Positions 9,363 to 17,978 of a stretch of 58,253 nt of DNA are shown here, in pieces (the stretch's first letter is position 1; each line of letters opens with the position of its first letter). The notes beneath the pieces are model-generated. The model did not search any database, was not told the origin of the DNA, and saw only the letters and a program-made list of their open reading frames with translations. The stretch spans positions 1-58,253 of the forward strand of contig JANYIQ010000112.1 of NCBI GenBank assembly GCA_025362575.1. Direction: 5' to 3'. This DNA is from Bacteroidia bacterium. Lineage in GTDB: Bacteria > Bacteroidota > Bacteroidia > B-17B0 > Aurantibacillaceae. The position numbers and the translations under genes are program-made.

Positions 9363-9396
9363 ATAGCTTTTTAACAAAAATTTAAGTAAATTTAAG

Positions 9397-10482
9397 ATGT
9401 CTATGCGGAAGTTAGCCCTATTAGCCTGTGTATTGACCATTAACTTTGGTCAGGCTCAGGTTGCAAAATACAGTAACGAATTTTTGAACGTAGGTGTTAG
9501 TGCGCGATCTTTGGCAATGGCCAATGCCAACGTGGCTTCCGTGAACGATGTAACAGCAGGTTATTGGAATCCGGCTGGATTATTGAATCAAAGTTGCAAC
9601 ATTCAGTTGGGTTTAATGCATGCCGAGTACTTTGCGGGAATTGCCAAATACGATTACATGGCAGCTTCTAAGCGCATTGATAGCAATAGCGTGGCAGGCA
9701 TTTCCTTTATCCGTTTTGGGGTAGATAACATTCCAAATACATTGGATCTTGTGGATGCAAACGGAAATGTAGATTATTCAAGAATAAAATCCTTTAATGC
9801 TGTGGATGCTGCAGTATTACTGTCGTATGCAAGAAATATTCAAAAAATAAAAGGGCTTAATTTGGGCGGAAGTTTTAAAATAGTCCGCCGTAAACTTGGA
9901 GATTTCGGTGGTTCTTGGGGCTTTGGTATGGATCTGGGCGCCACTTACAATTATAAAAAATGGCGTTTCGCGGCCATGGGTAGAGATATTACAGGAACCT
10001 TCAATGCGTGGACCTATAATCTTTCCGATGATGCAAAAAATACTTTTGCAACTACAGGTAACGAAATACCAAGTAATTCAGTTGAAGTTACTGTTCCTAA
10101 ATTAATATTAGGGGCAGCAAGAACATGGATGGTATGGAAAGACAGAATTTCGATCCTTGCGGAAGCAAATTTTGTAAATACATTCGACGGGAAGCGTAAT
10201 ACTGTTATCAAGACAAATGTTTGGAGCATGGAGCCTGTTGTAGGTACTGAGATCGGATATAAAGGTGTTGTATTCTTAAGAGGAGGTATTGGTAACATTC
10301 AAAAAGCATTAACAGCAAAAGGCGATTCTTATACCACCACCTTTCAGCCGAATATTGGAGCAGGTATCAAGTATAAAATATTTGCATTGGATTATGCTTA
10401 CACTGATATCGGAGATCGCTCCATCGCCTTGTATTCCCATATCATCTCACTAAAGATCGACATCAATAAAAAACCCAAGTGA
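9397..10482 (+). CDS. PorV/PorQ-family outer-membrane protein of the type IX secretion system
   Basis: After a signal peptide (about 1-20, ending GQAQ) the mature protein starts KYSNEFLNVGVSARSLAMANANVASVNDVTAGYWNPAGL, split here only by family comparison: the YSNEFLxxGVxARxLxM and NDVTAGYWNPAGL blocks are the PorV/PorQ signature of a FadL-like beta barrel. PorV shuttles T9SS cargo from the translocon to the sortase PorU. The stop overlaps the GTG start of the PorU2-like gene, so the two are translationally coupled and probably form a shuttle/sortase complex. Whether this is the canonical PorV or a paralogue paired with PorU2 cannot be decided from this window. Confidence 0.85.
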   Translation: MSMRKLALLACVLTINFGQAQVAKYSNEFLNVGVSARSLAMANANVASVNDVTAGYWNPAGLLNQSCNIQLGLMHAEYFAGIAKYDYMAASKRIDSNSVAGISFIRFGVDNIPNTLDLVDANGNVDYSRIKSFNAVDAAVLLSYARNIQKIKGLNLGGSFKIVRRKLGDFGGSWGFGMDLGATYNYKKWRFAAMGRDITGTFNAWTYNLSDDAKNTFATTGNEIPSNSVEVTVPKLILGAARTWMVWKDRISILAEANFVNTFDGKRNTVIKTNVWSMEPVVGTEIGYKGVVFLRGGIGNIQKALTAKGDSYTTTFQPNIGAGIKYKIFALDYAYTDIGDRSIALYSHIISLKIDINKKPK

Positions 10483-13400
10483 AGAAAGTAGTCTATAGTT
10501 TATTATTACTTGCTTTAAGTTTTTCAGTTAAAGCACAGGTTTATAGTAACGAATGGATCAATTATTCGAACAAGTACTTTAAATTTCAGATCGCAAAAAC
10601 CGGTTTTTACCGCATTGATGCCTTTACACTTGCAAGCAGCGGTATACCTTTAGCTTCTATCAACCCAAAGAATTTTCAGTTATTCATAAAAGGAAAAGAA
10701 CAATCCATTTACATTAAAGGTGAAGCAGATAATGTTTTTGATCCCGGTGATTACATCGAATTCTTTGCAGAAAAAAATGACGGTTCATTTGATTCAACAA
10801 TGTATTATAACATTTCGTATTTGCCGAATCGTTATGTTTCATTATTCAATGATACCATTTCCGGTTTCATTACATGGAATAATTCAACTACAAATAAAAG
10901 GTTGATACTGGAAACAGATACAGCATCAGCTTTGTATACTCCTAAACCTTATTTTTATACGGATAACATTAACACCAGCAGAGGTGCCTATAATTATGTT
11001 GAAGATCAATATTCCAATGCAAGTGATTCACGGTATACACAGGCAGAAGGTTTAGGAATTGGATTGAATAAAGGAAGCTTGTCAAATACAGGTATTACTA
11101 CTCTAAATATGTATACAGCCGCAGCACTACCTGTTTACATAAAAATAAATTTGTCGGGAGCAAGTATTGATAATACCGTTGCAAAAGATCACGAATTAAA
11201 AGGAGTTATCTATAATGGAGCTTCTGCACCTGTAACTTTGTTCGATACTATTTTTTCGGGCTACGTTCCGCTAAAATATAGTTTTTCTGTTCTATCCAAT
11301 ACTTTAGGAAATGCTTCCAACATAGAAGTGTCATCTATCAGCAATTCAATTTTCACAGGAGTTTCCAATTTTTCGGTGCTTCATTACATTTATTATAAAT
11401 ATCCTCAGTTGCCAACCTGTGCCGGACTTTCTTCCTACAAATTGTTTATTGACGATGATATTTCGTTTCCTAAATCGTATTTAAAATTAACAAGTGTAAA
11501 TACAGGAACCACCAACACGGTTTTATTTTACGACATCACTAATAAGAAAAGAATTGCTACCGTCATCAATTCAGGGAACACAAAAATACTTGTTCCGAAT
11601 TCAGGTGGTCAGAAATTATGTTATTTAAGTGCTGAGTCGGATGTGATCAATATTCCTAAATTGTATCCTGTGAATTCAAGCGGATTCTTTGTGAATTATA
11701 AGTCGCCTCTTGCTGATTCAGCTTTTGTGATCATTACACATACTAAATTGTTAACAGAAGCTAATCAGTACAAGTCCTACCGACAGTCTTTGGCCGGAGG
11801 GTCTCATTATGTGATTCTTGCCAATATAGATGATCTGTACGATCAGTTTGGATACGGAATTTCTAAGCATCCTTTGTGTATCAAAAACTTCTGCCATTAT
11901 TTAATTGATAGTTTGCCTTCGCCGCCTAAGAATTTATTTGTGATAGGAAAGGCCGTACAGCATCGCGAGCTTTTAACAGAGCCCGGCGCCTGGGGCAGAT
12001 GCTTGATCCCTGCAATGGGTGTAGCCCCTTCCGATAATTTATTGACCTCTGCAATTAAAACGAATAACTGGATAACTCCTGAAATCCCAATTGGCCGATT
12101 GGCTGCCCAGATACCCTCGGATGTTACGGCTTATTTGAACAAGGTAATTGTTCATGAACAACCTGCTTCGAGCTCCGCTTCAGGTTCGGAGTGGAGAAAA
12201 CATGTTTTGCATTTTGCAGGCGGAACGGACATCAATCAGCAGCTTTTGTTTCAGGCCTATTTAGGAAATTACAAAGCAGTGATAGAAGATACCTTGTATG
12301 GTGGTAAAGTTTATGATTTCAAAAAAACGACAACTGCGCCAATTCAAATTACGATCAGTGATTCGGTAAAGAATCATTTTAATAATGGAGTAGGGCTGGT
12401 TTGTTTTTTCGGACATGGTTCCTACAGCGGATTTGATCAGGCTATTGATGATCCTAATGTTTATAATAATGCGAACAAGTATCCCTTCATGATCGCTAAC
12501 TCTTGTTTTTCAGGAAACATACATACTTTCAATGTTGCCAGTAGTTCAGAACGCTTTGTTCTCATAAATCAAAAAGGAACAATTGGATTTTTGGCGGCAG
12601 CCTCACTTGGATTTGTATCGAATCTTAATAAATATACTCAGGATGTTTATGACGATATTTCAAAATATAAATACAATAAGAGTATTGGAGAAATTGTAAA
12701 AGATGTATGCTACAAATCTTCATTGACCTCTGATAATATTCAGTATTTAACGGCACTTGACATGACTTTGCACGGCGATCCTGCCGTTAAAATTTCCGTG
12801 GGAAGGTTACCGGATTATTATATTGATAACAGCAGTGTAAGCTTCGATACTAAAAAATATGTGGATTCCGTTGGGATCTCAGTGGATATCACTAATCTTG
12901 GAGAAGCCATTAAGGATTCTATCATTGTAAGAATAGAGCGTTATTTCCCGAATAATGATTCTATGACCTTCTTTAAAAAGATAAAAGCACCTTTATACAA
13001 ATCGCTTCTGAAATTCTACACGTTGATCGATTATACCAGGGGAATTGGGTTAAATAAATTCAAAGTTTATGTAGATGCTTACAACGGGGTTACTGAATTG
13101 TACGAAACCAATAACAGTACTACAGGCACCGTTGATATATTTATTCAAGGTGGCGATATTGTGCCTGTGTACCCTTATAAATACGACATTATACCTAAAA
13201 CGCCCACAGTTACGCTAAAAGCATCAACTTCAGATCCGTTTGCTTCTGCAAGAAATTATAAACTGCAATTGGATACCTGTGATGCATTTACCAGTCCAAT
13301 TCAAACTACTTTAATTCAGAGTACAGGTGGGGTAGTGGAGTGGACCGTTAACTTGCCTTTTGCGGATAGTACAGTGTATTACTGGAGAGTGAGTAAAGAT

Positions 13401-15497
13401 TCAACCGGTCCGGGCAATACTTATGTTTGGCGCGAAAGCTCGTTTCAGGTGATCGGTAATAAACACGGTTGGGGACAAGCACATTTTTTTCAATTCAAGA
13501 ATGATGGTTATCAGTTTGTGAAATTTAAGAGACCTTCGAGAAGATTTGAATTTGAAAATGATGTTACTTCTTTAGATGTTCGCACGGGATTTTTGTCGGC
13601 AATTGCTTTTGATCAAATAACGTATTCATTGAATGGCTCGGTAAAACATACCTGGAATTGCGGCTGGAATGGCTGGACGATAGCGGTATTTGATTCTATT
13701 ACAGGTAAGCCATGGATTGCCAATGCCGGTCAAACTGTTGCCGGACCGGGTGTTTGGGGTAATTGTAATTGCGTGCCTTCGGCGCAAGCTCTTTCGGCTT
13801 ATGATTTTGGAGGTGCAAATTATTGCAGTATCCCAACCTGGCAACCTGAGCTCTTAACGTTTTTGAATGCCATACCTCCAAATAATCATGTGCTGGCCTA
13901 CTCGGCCCAAAATCATAATTCTTCAAGCTTTTCAGCTCCTTTGCAAAATGCATTCAAGAGTTTTGGCAGTGCCCAGATCATGAATGTAAAAGACACCGTT
14001 CCTATTATAATTTTTGGATGGAAGGGATTGGCGAGCGGACTGGCGCATGAAGTTGTTGGCGCGAATAATTCTAGCATTATAAATTTAACGGACAGCATTA
14101 AAACCAGATGGAACAATGGATACATTGCTTCTGAAATAATTGGACCTTCTTATAAATGGAATAGTTTACACTGGAAATTAGGAACATTGGATGTATCTGG
14201 AGGAGATACTACTGTTTTAAAAGTGGTAGGTATTAAAGTGAATGGTCAGCGCGACACACTGGTTACGTTTACAAAAGACAGTTTGAATGTTCTGGATCTG
14301 TATAATTATGTAAGTTCTTCTACGTATCCCTATTTACAGTTAGTAGCTTTAATGAAGGATAATGTTAACCGTACATCGCCTCAGTTAAAGCGCTGGCAGG
14401 TATTGTACGATGAGGCTCCTGAATGCGCTATTAATCCTAAAAAAGGATTTAAGGTATTGAACGATACCTTGCAGGAAGGTGACAACGTTATCTTTTATTT
14501 GCCTGTAGAGAATGTTGGAACTGTTCCATTTACTGATAGCCTTGTGTTCACCTATTATATTGAAGATGCAAATCGGGTGATGCATCCTTTACCTCAGAAA
14601 TTAAAGGCAAAGCCGTTTAATCCTGCCGCGGTTATTATAGACACCTTAAAAATTAATTCGTATCAATACCCAGGTAATAATGCATTGTGGATCGATATCA
14701 ATCCGCCGCAAAACAGCAGATACCAATTTGAGCAGTATCATTTTAATAATGTGGCGCGTTATGCTTTTGAAGTGAGTCGTGATATTACGAATCCTTTATT
14801 GAATGTAACTTTCGATGGTGTTCGTATCATGAATGGGGATGTGGTTTCAGCTAAACCGAATATATTAGTGAGTTTAAAGGATGAAAATAAATTCTTAGTA
14901 TTAAATGATACAGGAGCTTTTACAGTGTATCTGAAAAAACCGACAGATACTCAGGAACAACGGATTTATTTTGGTAACGGTTTACAGTTTACACCTGCGC
15001 AATTACCAAGTAACTCTGCTAAAATTGCCTACAATCCTGCTTTAGCGATCGATGGTAAGTATTTGCTTATTGTGCAGGCAAAAGACCGCAGTAATAACGT
15101 TTCGGGAGCTGTTGATTACAGGATCACCTTTGAGGTAGTAAACAAACCAAGCATTACACAGATCATAAATTATCCAAATCCGTTCAGTACAAGCACACGC
15201 TTTGTATTTAATTTAACGGGAAGCGAAGTGCCTGAAATGTTCAATATACAGATCATGACCATTACAGGAAAAATTGTAAAAACGATCATGCGTGACGAGT
15301 TAGGTATGTTGCACATTGGCCGTAACATTACGGAATATGCATGGGATGGTAAAGATGATTTTGGTGATAAATTAGCAAATGGCGTTTATTTGTATAAAGT
15401 TCAAACTAAATTGAACGGACAAAGTATAGAGCATCAATCAAGCGAAGCGGACCAGTATTTTACTAAGGAGATAGGTAAAATGGTAATTATGCGCTAG
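10479..15497 (+). CDS. PorU2-like T9SS sortase, gingipain-type C25 peptidase
   Basis: The 1672-residue protein has a signal peptide (1-19, ending SVKAQ), a beta-rich N-terminal region, and a C25 catalytic domain with FFGHGSY (catalytic His646) and ANSCFSG (catalytic Cys676), as in gingipains and PorU. Ig-like and beta-rich modules follow, and the C-terminus (YPNPFSTSTRF, AWDGKDDFGDKLANGVYLYKV) resembles a FlgD/T9SS-type C-terminal domain. Canonical PorU is shorter, about 1100-1300 residues; the length fits the class called PorU2. PorU removes sorting domains and attaches cargo to A-LPS at the cell surface. The start GTG overlaps the porV-like stop. The TAG stop sits exactly at the left edge of a cassette-like insertion. 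Confidence 0.82.
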   Translation: MKKVVYSLLLLALSFSVKAQVYSNEWINYSNKYFKFQIAKTGFYRIDAFTLASSGIPLASINPKNFQLFIKGKEQSIYIKGEADNVFDPGDYIEFFAEKNDGSFDSTMYYNISYLPNRYVSLFNDTISGFITWNNSTTNKRLILETDTASALYTPKPYFYTDNINTSRGAYNYVEDQYSNASDSRYTQAEGLGIGLNKGSLSNTGITTLNMYTAAALPVYIKINLSGASIDNTVAKDHELKGVIYNGASAPVTLFDTIFSGYVPLKYSFSVLSNTLGNASNIEVSSISNSIFTGVSNFSVLHYIYYKYPQLPTCAGLSSYKLFIDDDISFPKSYLKLTSVNTGTTNTVLFYDITNKKRIATVINSGNTKILVPNSGGQKLCYLSAESDVINIPKLYPVNSSGFFVNYKSPLADSAFVIITHTKLLTEANQYKSYRQSLAGGSHYVILANIDDLYDQFGYGISKHPLCIKNFCHYLIDSLPSPPKNLFVIGKAVQHRELLTEPGAWGRCLIPAMGVAPSDNLLTSAIKTNNWITPEIPIGRLAAQIPSDVTAYLNKVIVHEQPASSSASGSEWRKHVLHFAGGTDINQQLLFQAYLGNYKAVIEDTLYGGKVYDFKKTTTAPIQITISDSVKNHFNNGVGLVCFFGHGSYSGFDQAIDDPNVYNNANKYPFMIANSCFSGNIHTFNVASSSERFVLINQKGTIGFLAAASLGFVSNLNKYTQDVYDDISKYKYNKSIGEIVKDVCYKSSLTSDNIQYLTALDMTLHGDPAVKISVGRLPDYYIDNSSVSFDTKKYVDSVGISVDITNLGEAIKDSIIVRIERYFPNNDSMTFFKKIKAPLYKSLLKFYTLIDYTRGIGLNKFKVYVDAYNGVTELYETNNSTTGTVDIFIQGGDIVPVYPYKYDIIPKTPTVTLKASTSDPFASARNYKLQLDTCDAFTSPIQTTLIQSTGGVVEWTVNLPFADSTVYYWRVSKDSTGPGNTYVWRESSFQVIGNKHGWGQAHFFQFKNDGYQFVKFKRPSRRFEFENDVTSLDVRTGFLSAIAFDQITYSLNGSVKHTWNCGWNGWTIAVFDSITGKPWIANAGQTVAGPGVWGNCNCVPSAQALSAYDFGGANYCSIPTWQPELLTFLNAIPPNNHVLAYSAQNHNSSSFSAPLQNAFKSFGSAQIMNVKDTVPIIIFGWKGLASGLAHEVVGANNSSIINLTDSIKTRWNNGYIASEIIGPSYKWNSLHWKLGTLDVSGGDTTVLKVVGIKVNGQRDTLVTFTKDSLNVLDLYNYVSSSTYPYLQLVALMKDNVNRTSPQLKRWQVLYDEAPECAINPKKGFKVLNDTLQEGDNVIFYLPVENVGTVPFTDSLVFTYYIEDANRVMHPLPQKLKAKPFNPAAVIIDTLKINSYQYPGNNALWIDINPPQNSRYQFEQYHFNNVARYAFEVSRDITNPLLNVTFDGVRIMNGDVVSAKPNILVSLKDENKFLVLNDTGAFTVYLKKPTDTQEQRIYFGNGLQFTPAQLPSNSAKIAYNPALAIDGKYLLIVQAKDRSNNVSGAVDYRITFEVVNKPSITQIINYPNPFSTSTRFVFNLTGSEVPEMFNIQIMTITGKIVKTIMRDELGMLHIGRNITEYAWDGKDDFGDKLANGVYLYKVQTKLNGQSIEHQSSEADQYFTKEIGKMVIMR

Positions 15498-17021
15498 TTA
15501 TGCGGCATGCTAGGACAACAACCAAACAGACACTATGAGTAGACTATTAACCTTGTTTTTATTACCAACTTTTCTTTACGGACAAATAGACACTGCTAAT
15601 GTACTAGACCAACGAGTAGAGAAAATAATTTCCGATTGGCAAGTTCCCGGTTGTGCAGTTGGTATAATTAAAAATGGGAAATTAATTTACGCTAAAGGAT
15701 TTGGCTATCGAGACCTTGAAAACAAACTGCCAGTAACGCCAAATACATTATTTCCAATAGCATCAAACTCAAAACTATTTACGTCTACAGCTATTGGTAT
15801 GGTTGTTAATGACAATAAACTAGAATATGATAAGCCAATAAAATCAATTGTTCCAGAGATCGAGTTTAAAAATCAAAACTTAAATAGCAACATTACATTA
15901 CGTGATTTGTTATGCCACAGAACTGGAATTTCAGGCAATGATGCTATATGGTATGGTTCAAACTTTTCAAGACCAGAAGTATTTGCGCGTATTAAGTATT
16001 TAGAGCCTGTTGCAGAACTTAGAGATGGCTTTGTATACTCTAATTTTATGTATATAGCTGTTGGAGAGATTATAAAAATAAAAACAGGAAAAACTTGGGA
16101 GGAATATTTAACGGAAAACATATTTAAACCATTGTCAATGTCTAGTACTGTTTTTTCAATCGAAGAAATTGAAAAAACTTCTGATTTCGCTAAACCATAT
16201 AAAACTGATTTTATACAAAAAAACAAAAAGGCAATTGGATATTATAGACAAACTCAAGCGTCAAGGCCTGCAAATGGTATAAATTCAAACGTAATTGATT
16301 TATCTCATTGGGTTATTTGTCAATTATCAAAAGGCAAATACAATAATTTTGAAGTAATTCCAAGTTCTGTAATTCAAGAGACAATGAAACCTTTTAATAT
16401 TAGTTCAAATTCAATCAGAGATAAAGAATTATCCTATGTATTATATGGCATGGGAAGAACTATGACTACTTATAAAAACCATTTTATGACCGAACACGGT
16501 GGCGCAATAAATGGTTTCAGGTCACAAATTACTTTATTTCCTGACGATAGTTTAGGTATTATTATTCTTACCAACTCAGCTGACCATAAAATAACAAGCT
16601 ATTTACAACTTGAAATTGCAGATGTGCTATTAGGACTAAATAAAACTCAATGGCATGAACGTGTTTTTGAAAGAACAAAAAAACAATTTGAAAATCAAAT
16701 AGAATCAAATTTAAATAACCCCACAAAAGAAAATATTAAACTGTCAAAAACTTTAATTAATTATACTGGTACATTTGAGCATCCAGCATATGGTATAATT
16801 GAAATAAAACTAATAAACAAAAAATTGAATTTTTCTTATAAAATATTCAACGAGCCTATAACACAAATTAGTCTTGACAAATTTGAAACATCTTTTAATG
16901 ACCAATTAGGCAGTTATACAATTACATTTAATACAAATACTCAAAGTATTATTGACAACTTGACGTTAGAGTTTGAAGGCGTTGTAGAAACATTTGTGAA
17001 AAAATAGCACGACCGCATAAC
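15497..17021 (+). mobile_element. Cassette-like insertion bracketed by a 9-bp inverted repeat
   Basis: GTTATGCGG at 15497-15505 and CCGCATAAC at 17013-17021 are perfect inverted repeats around one gene. The left copy starts on the last base of the porU2 stop codon, and the right copy lies six bases after the hydrolase stop. The enclosed gene is visibly more AT-rich than its neighbours. Single-gene units between GTTATGC/GCATAAC-type boundaries recall mobile gene cassettes. No recombinase is present, and the repeats match the integron core consensus only loosely. Confidence 0.5.
15535..17007 (+). CDS. Secreted serine hydrolase of the class C beta-lactamase fold
   Basis: The 490-residue protein has a short signal peptide (about 1-16). 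The catalytic motifs are SxxK as S77-N-S-K80, the YxN motif as Y168-S-N170, and HGG at 321-323, which replaces the KTG triad, as in class C/esterase-type enzymes (PF00144). A C-terminal domain (about 390-490, starting YTGTFEHPAYG) is of the DUF3471 type often found behind such enzymes. Substrate may be a D-amino-acid peptide or an ester; lactamase activity cannot be claimed. It sits alone inside an inverted-repeat bracket, with AT-rich codon use unlike adjacent genes, which suggests recent acquisition. Confidence 0.87.
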   Translation: MSRLLTLFLLPTFLYGQIDTANVLDQRVEKIISDWQVPGCAVGIIKNGKLIYAKGFGYRDLENKLPVTPNTLFPIASNSKLFTSTAIGMVVNDNKLEYDKPIKSIVPEIEFKNQNLNSNITLRDLLCHRTGISGNDAIWYGSNFSRPEVFARIKYLEPVAELRDGFVYSNFMYIAVGEIIKIKTGKTWEEYLTENIFKPLSMSSTVFSIEEIEKTSDFAKPYKTDFIQKNKKAIGYYRQTQASRPANGINSNVIDLSHWVICQLSKGKYNNFEVIPSSVIQETMKPFNISSNSIRDKELSYVLYGMGRTMTTYKNHFMTEHGGAINGFRSQITLFPDDSLGIIILTNSADHKITSYLQLEIADVLLGLNKTQWHERVFERTKKQFENQIESNLNNPTKENIKLSKTLINYTGTFEHPAYGIIEIKLINKKLNFSYKIFNEPITQISLDKFETSFNDQLGSYTITFNTNTQSIIDNLTLEFEGVVETFVKK

Positions 17022-17245
17022 GGGGCAGTTGCGTCAGCGGGCGGAAGTGAAAGTTTTTTGTTTACATTTTGCCCCCTTCGGGGAAATGATTATTTTTATG
17101 TAAACAAAAAAAGAGGCAGCGGTGAGCAATTAATTTTGTTTGGTCGGTTAAGGACACAGGAGTGTTCCAACCCCGCCGAACGCAAGCCCCGAAACCGATA
17201 TAATTACTTGGAAGTATCTTGAAAACTGAAGCTAATTTTATTTTA
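17022..17245. repeat. Palindromic tail of the cassette-like insertion
   Basis: No gene is seen here. A perfect 14-bp inverted repeat TTTTTTGTTTACAT (17054-17067) / ATGTAAACAAAAAA (17098-17111) encloses a smaller hairpin CCCC-TTC-GGGG (17073-17083). The base composition and G-rich motifs around 17021-17050 (GGGGCAGTTGCG, GCGGGCGGAAGTG) and CGCAAGCCCCGAAACCG around 17181 are unlike the flanking genes. The stretch probably belongs to the inserted unit, and its palindromes may serve recombination or transcription termination. Confidence 0.5.
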
Positions 17246-17434
17246 TCAGCCGATGTTACCAAATATCTCAAGTATTTCTTCCCTGTATTGGTTTCCGAAG
17301 GTAGTTAAACACCAAACTTTTAAAAGCGTTTTTTCATCAGGCTTAACCCAATTAACCGCCTTGATCAATTCTTTGCGAAAAAGTGCTTTATCAAAACTCA
17401 CCTTTTCTAAGATCTTTTTACTCAAATCAAGCAT
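17246..17434 (-). CDS. Small conserved Bacteroidota protein of unknown function
   Basis: The protein is 62 residues long and mostly helical, with the pattern LSKKILEKVSFDKALFRKEL and LLKVWCLTTFG. I recognise this as a small conserved hypothetical family of Bacteroidota, but no function is known to me. It has no signal peptide or membrane segment, so it is probably cytoplasmic. Its 3' end abuts the tail of the cassette-like insertion, so the last residues (GNIG) could have been changed by that event. Confidence 0.62.
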   Translation of the reverse strand: MLDLSKKILEKVSFDKALFRKELIKAVNWVKPDEKTLLKVWCLTTFGNQYREEILEIFGNIG

Positions 17435-17526
17435 AGCAATTGATTTTAATAAGTTTATAACGCAAATTTAGACCTAATATTGCGATCATTTTTAGCCTTT
17501 AAGAATTTTTAACCTAGTGTTAATTT

Positions 17527-17937
17527 TTAAAACAAGAAGAAAAAATAAACAGCGGCCCATTTTACCGGTATGTCTTTGGCTTTTCCAATAACCTCATTTT
17601 TTTCGTTTTGCACGGTTCCGTCCATCATTATGTAGCCAATGGTTTTTTTATTTTCGTCTTGTACTAAACCGGTAACGTCAACATACCCAACAGTTTTATT
17701 ACTTTCATCTGCTATCTCGCCACCACTGCGTATCCAGCCAATTATAACAGAGTTCTTTCCGGTAACCATGCCGTCTTTCTTGAATTTCCCGGCAGGTTTT
17801 GAAGCCTCGTCTAAAACGGTGCCATCGGGTTTAATGTATCCTACAATGGTTGTGCCATCGGGGCCTTGCATGGCTTGAGAAAAAAAGTTATTTGATAAAA
17901 ATAGAAAACCGGCAAGTATGAAGATCTTTTTAAACAT
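17527..17937 (-). CDS. Secreted small repeat protein, 5-fold beta-flower type
   Basis: A signal peptide spans about residues 1-21. The mature part consists of five repeats of roughly 17-18 residues with the pattern (V/I)G-(Y/W/K)-aromatic or charged-x-x-(D/G)G-x-(V/I)-x-(D/G)E-x-x-K: GYIKPDGTVLDE, GKFKKDGMV, GWIRSGGEIADE, GYVDVTGLVQDE and GYIMMDGTVQNE. A hydrophobic C-terminal end (WAAVYFFFLF) follows. This matches the small Bacteroidota proteins named 5-fold beta-flower proteins from their structure. Their role is unknown. It stands as a single gene downstream of a conserved small protein and close to mqo. Confidence 0.72.
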   Translation of the reverse strand: MFKKIFILAGFLFLSNNFFSQAMQGPDGTTIVGYIKPDGTVLDEASKPAGKFKKDGMVTGKNSVIIGWIRSGGEIADESNKTVGYVDVTGLVQDENKKTIGYIMMDGTVQNEKNEVIGKAKDIPVKWAAVYFFFLF

Positions 17938-17978
17938 ATATACAATTTAGATCAAAAAATTCACAAAACCCATTATTG

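Noticed and set aside
15497-17021. A true integron attC site at the cassette boundary.
   Set aside because: The GTTATGC/GCATAAC edges depart from the GTTRRRY/RYYYAAC core, no attC-like bulged arm is evident and there is no integrase in the window.
17062-17271. A 69-residue minus-strand reading frame in the cassette tail.
   Set aside because: It runs through the palindromes and has no family-like features.
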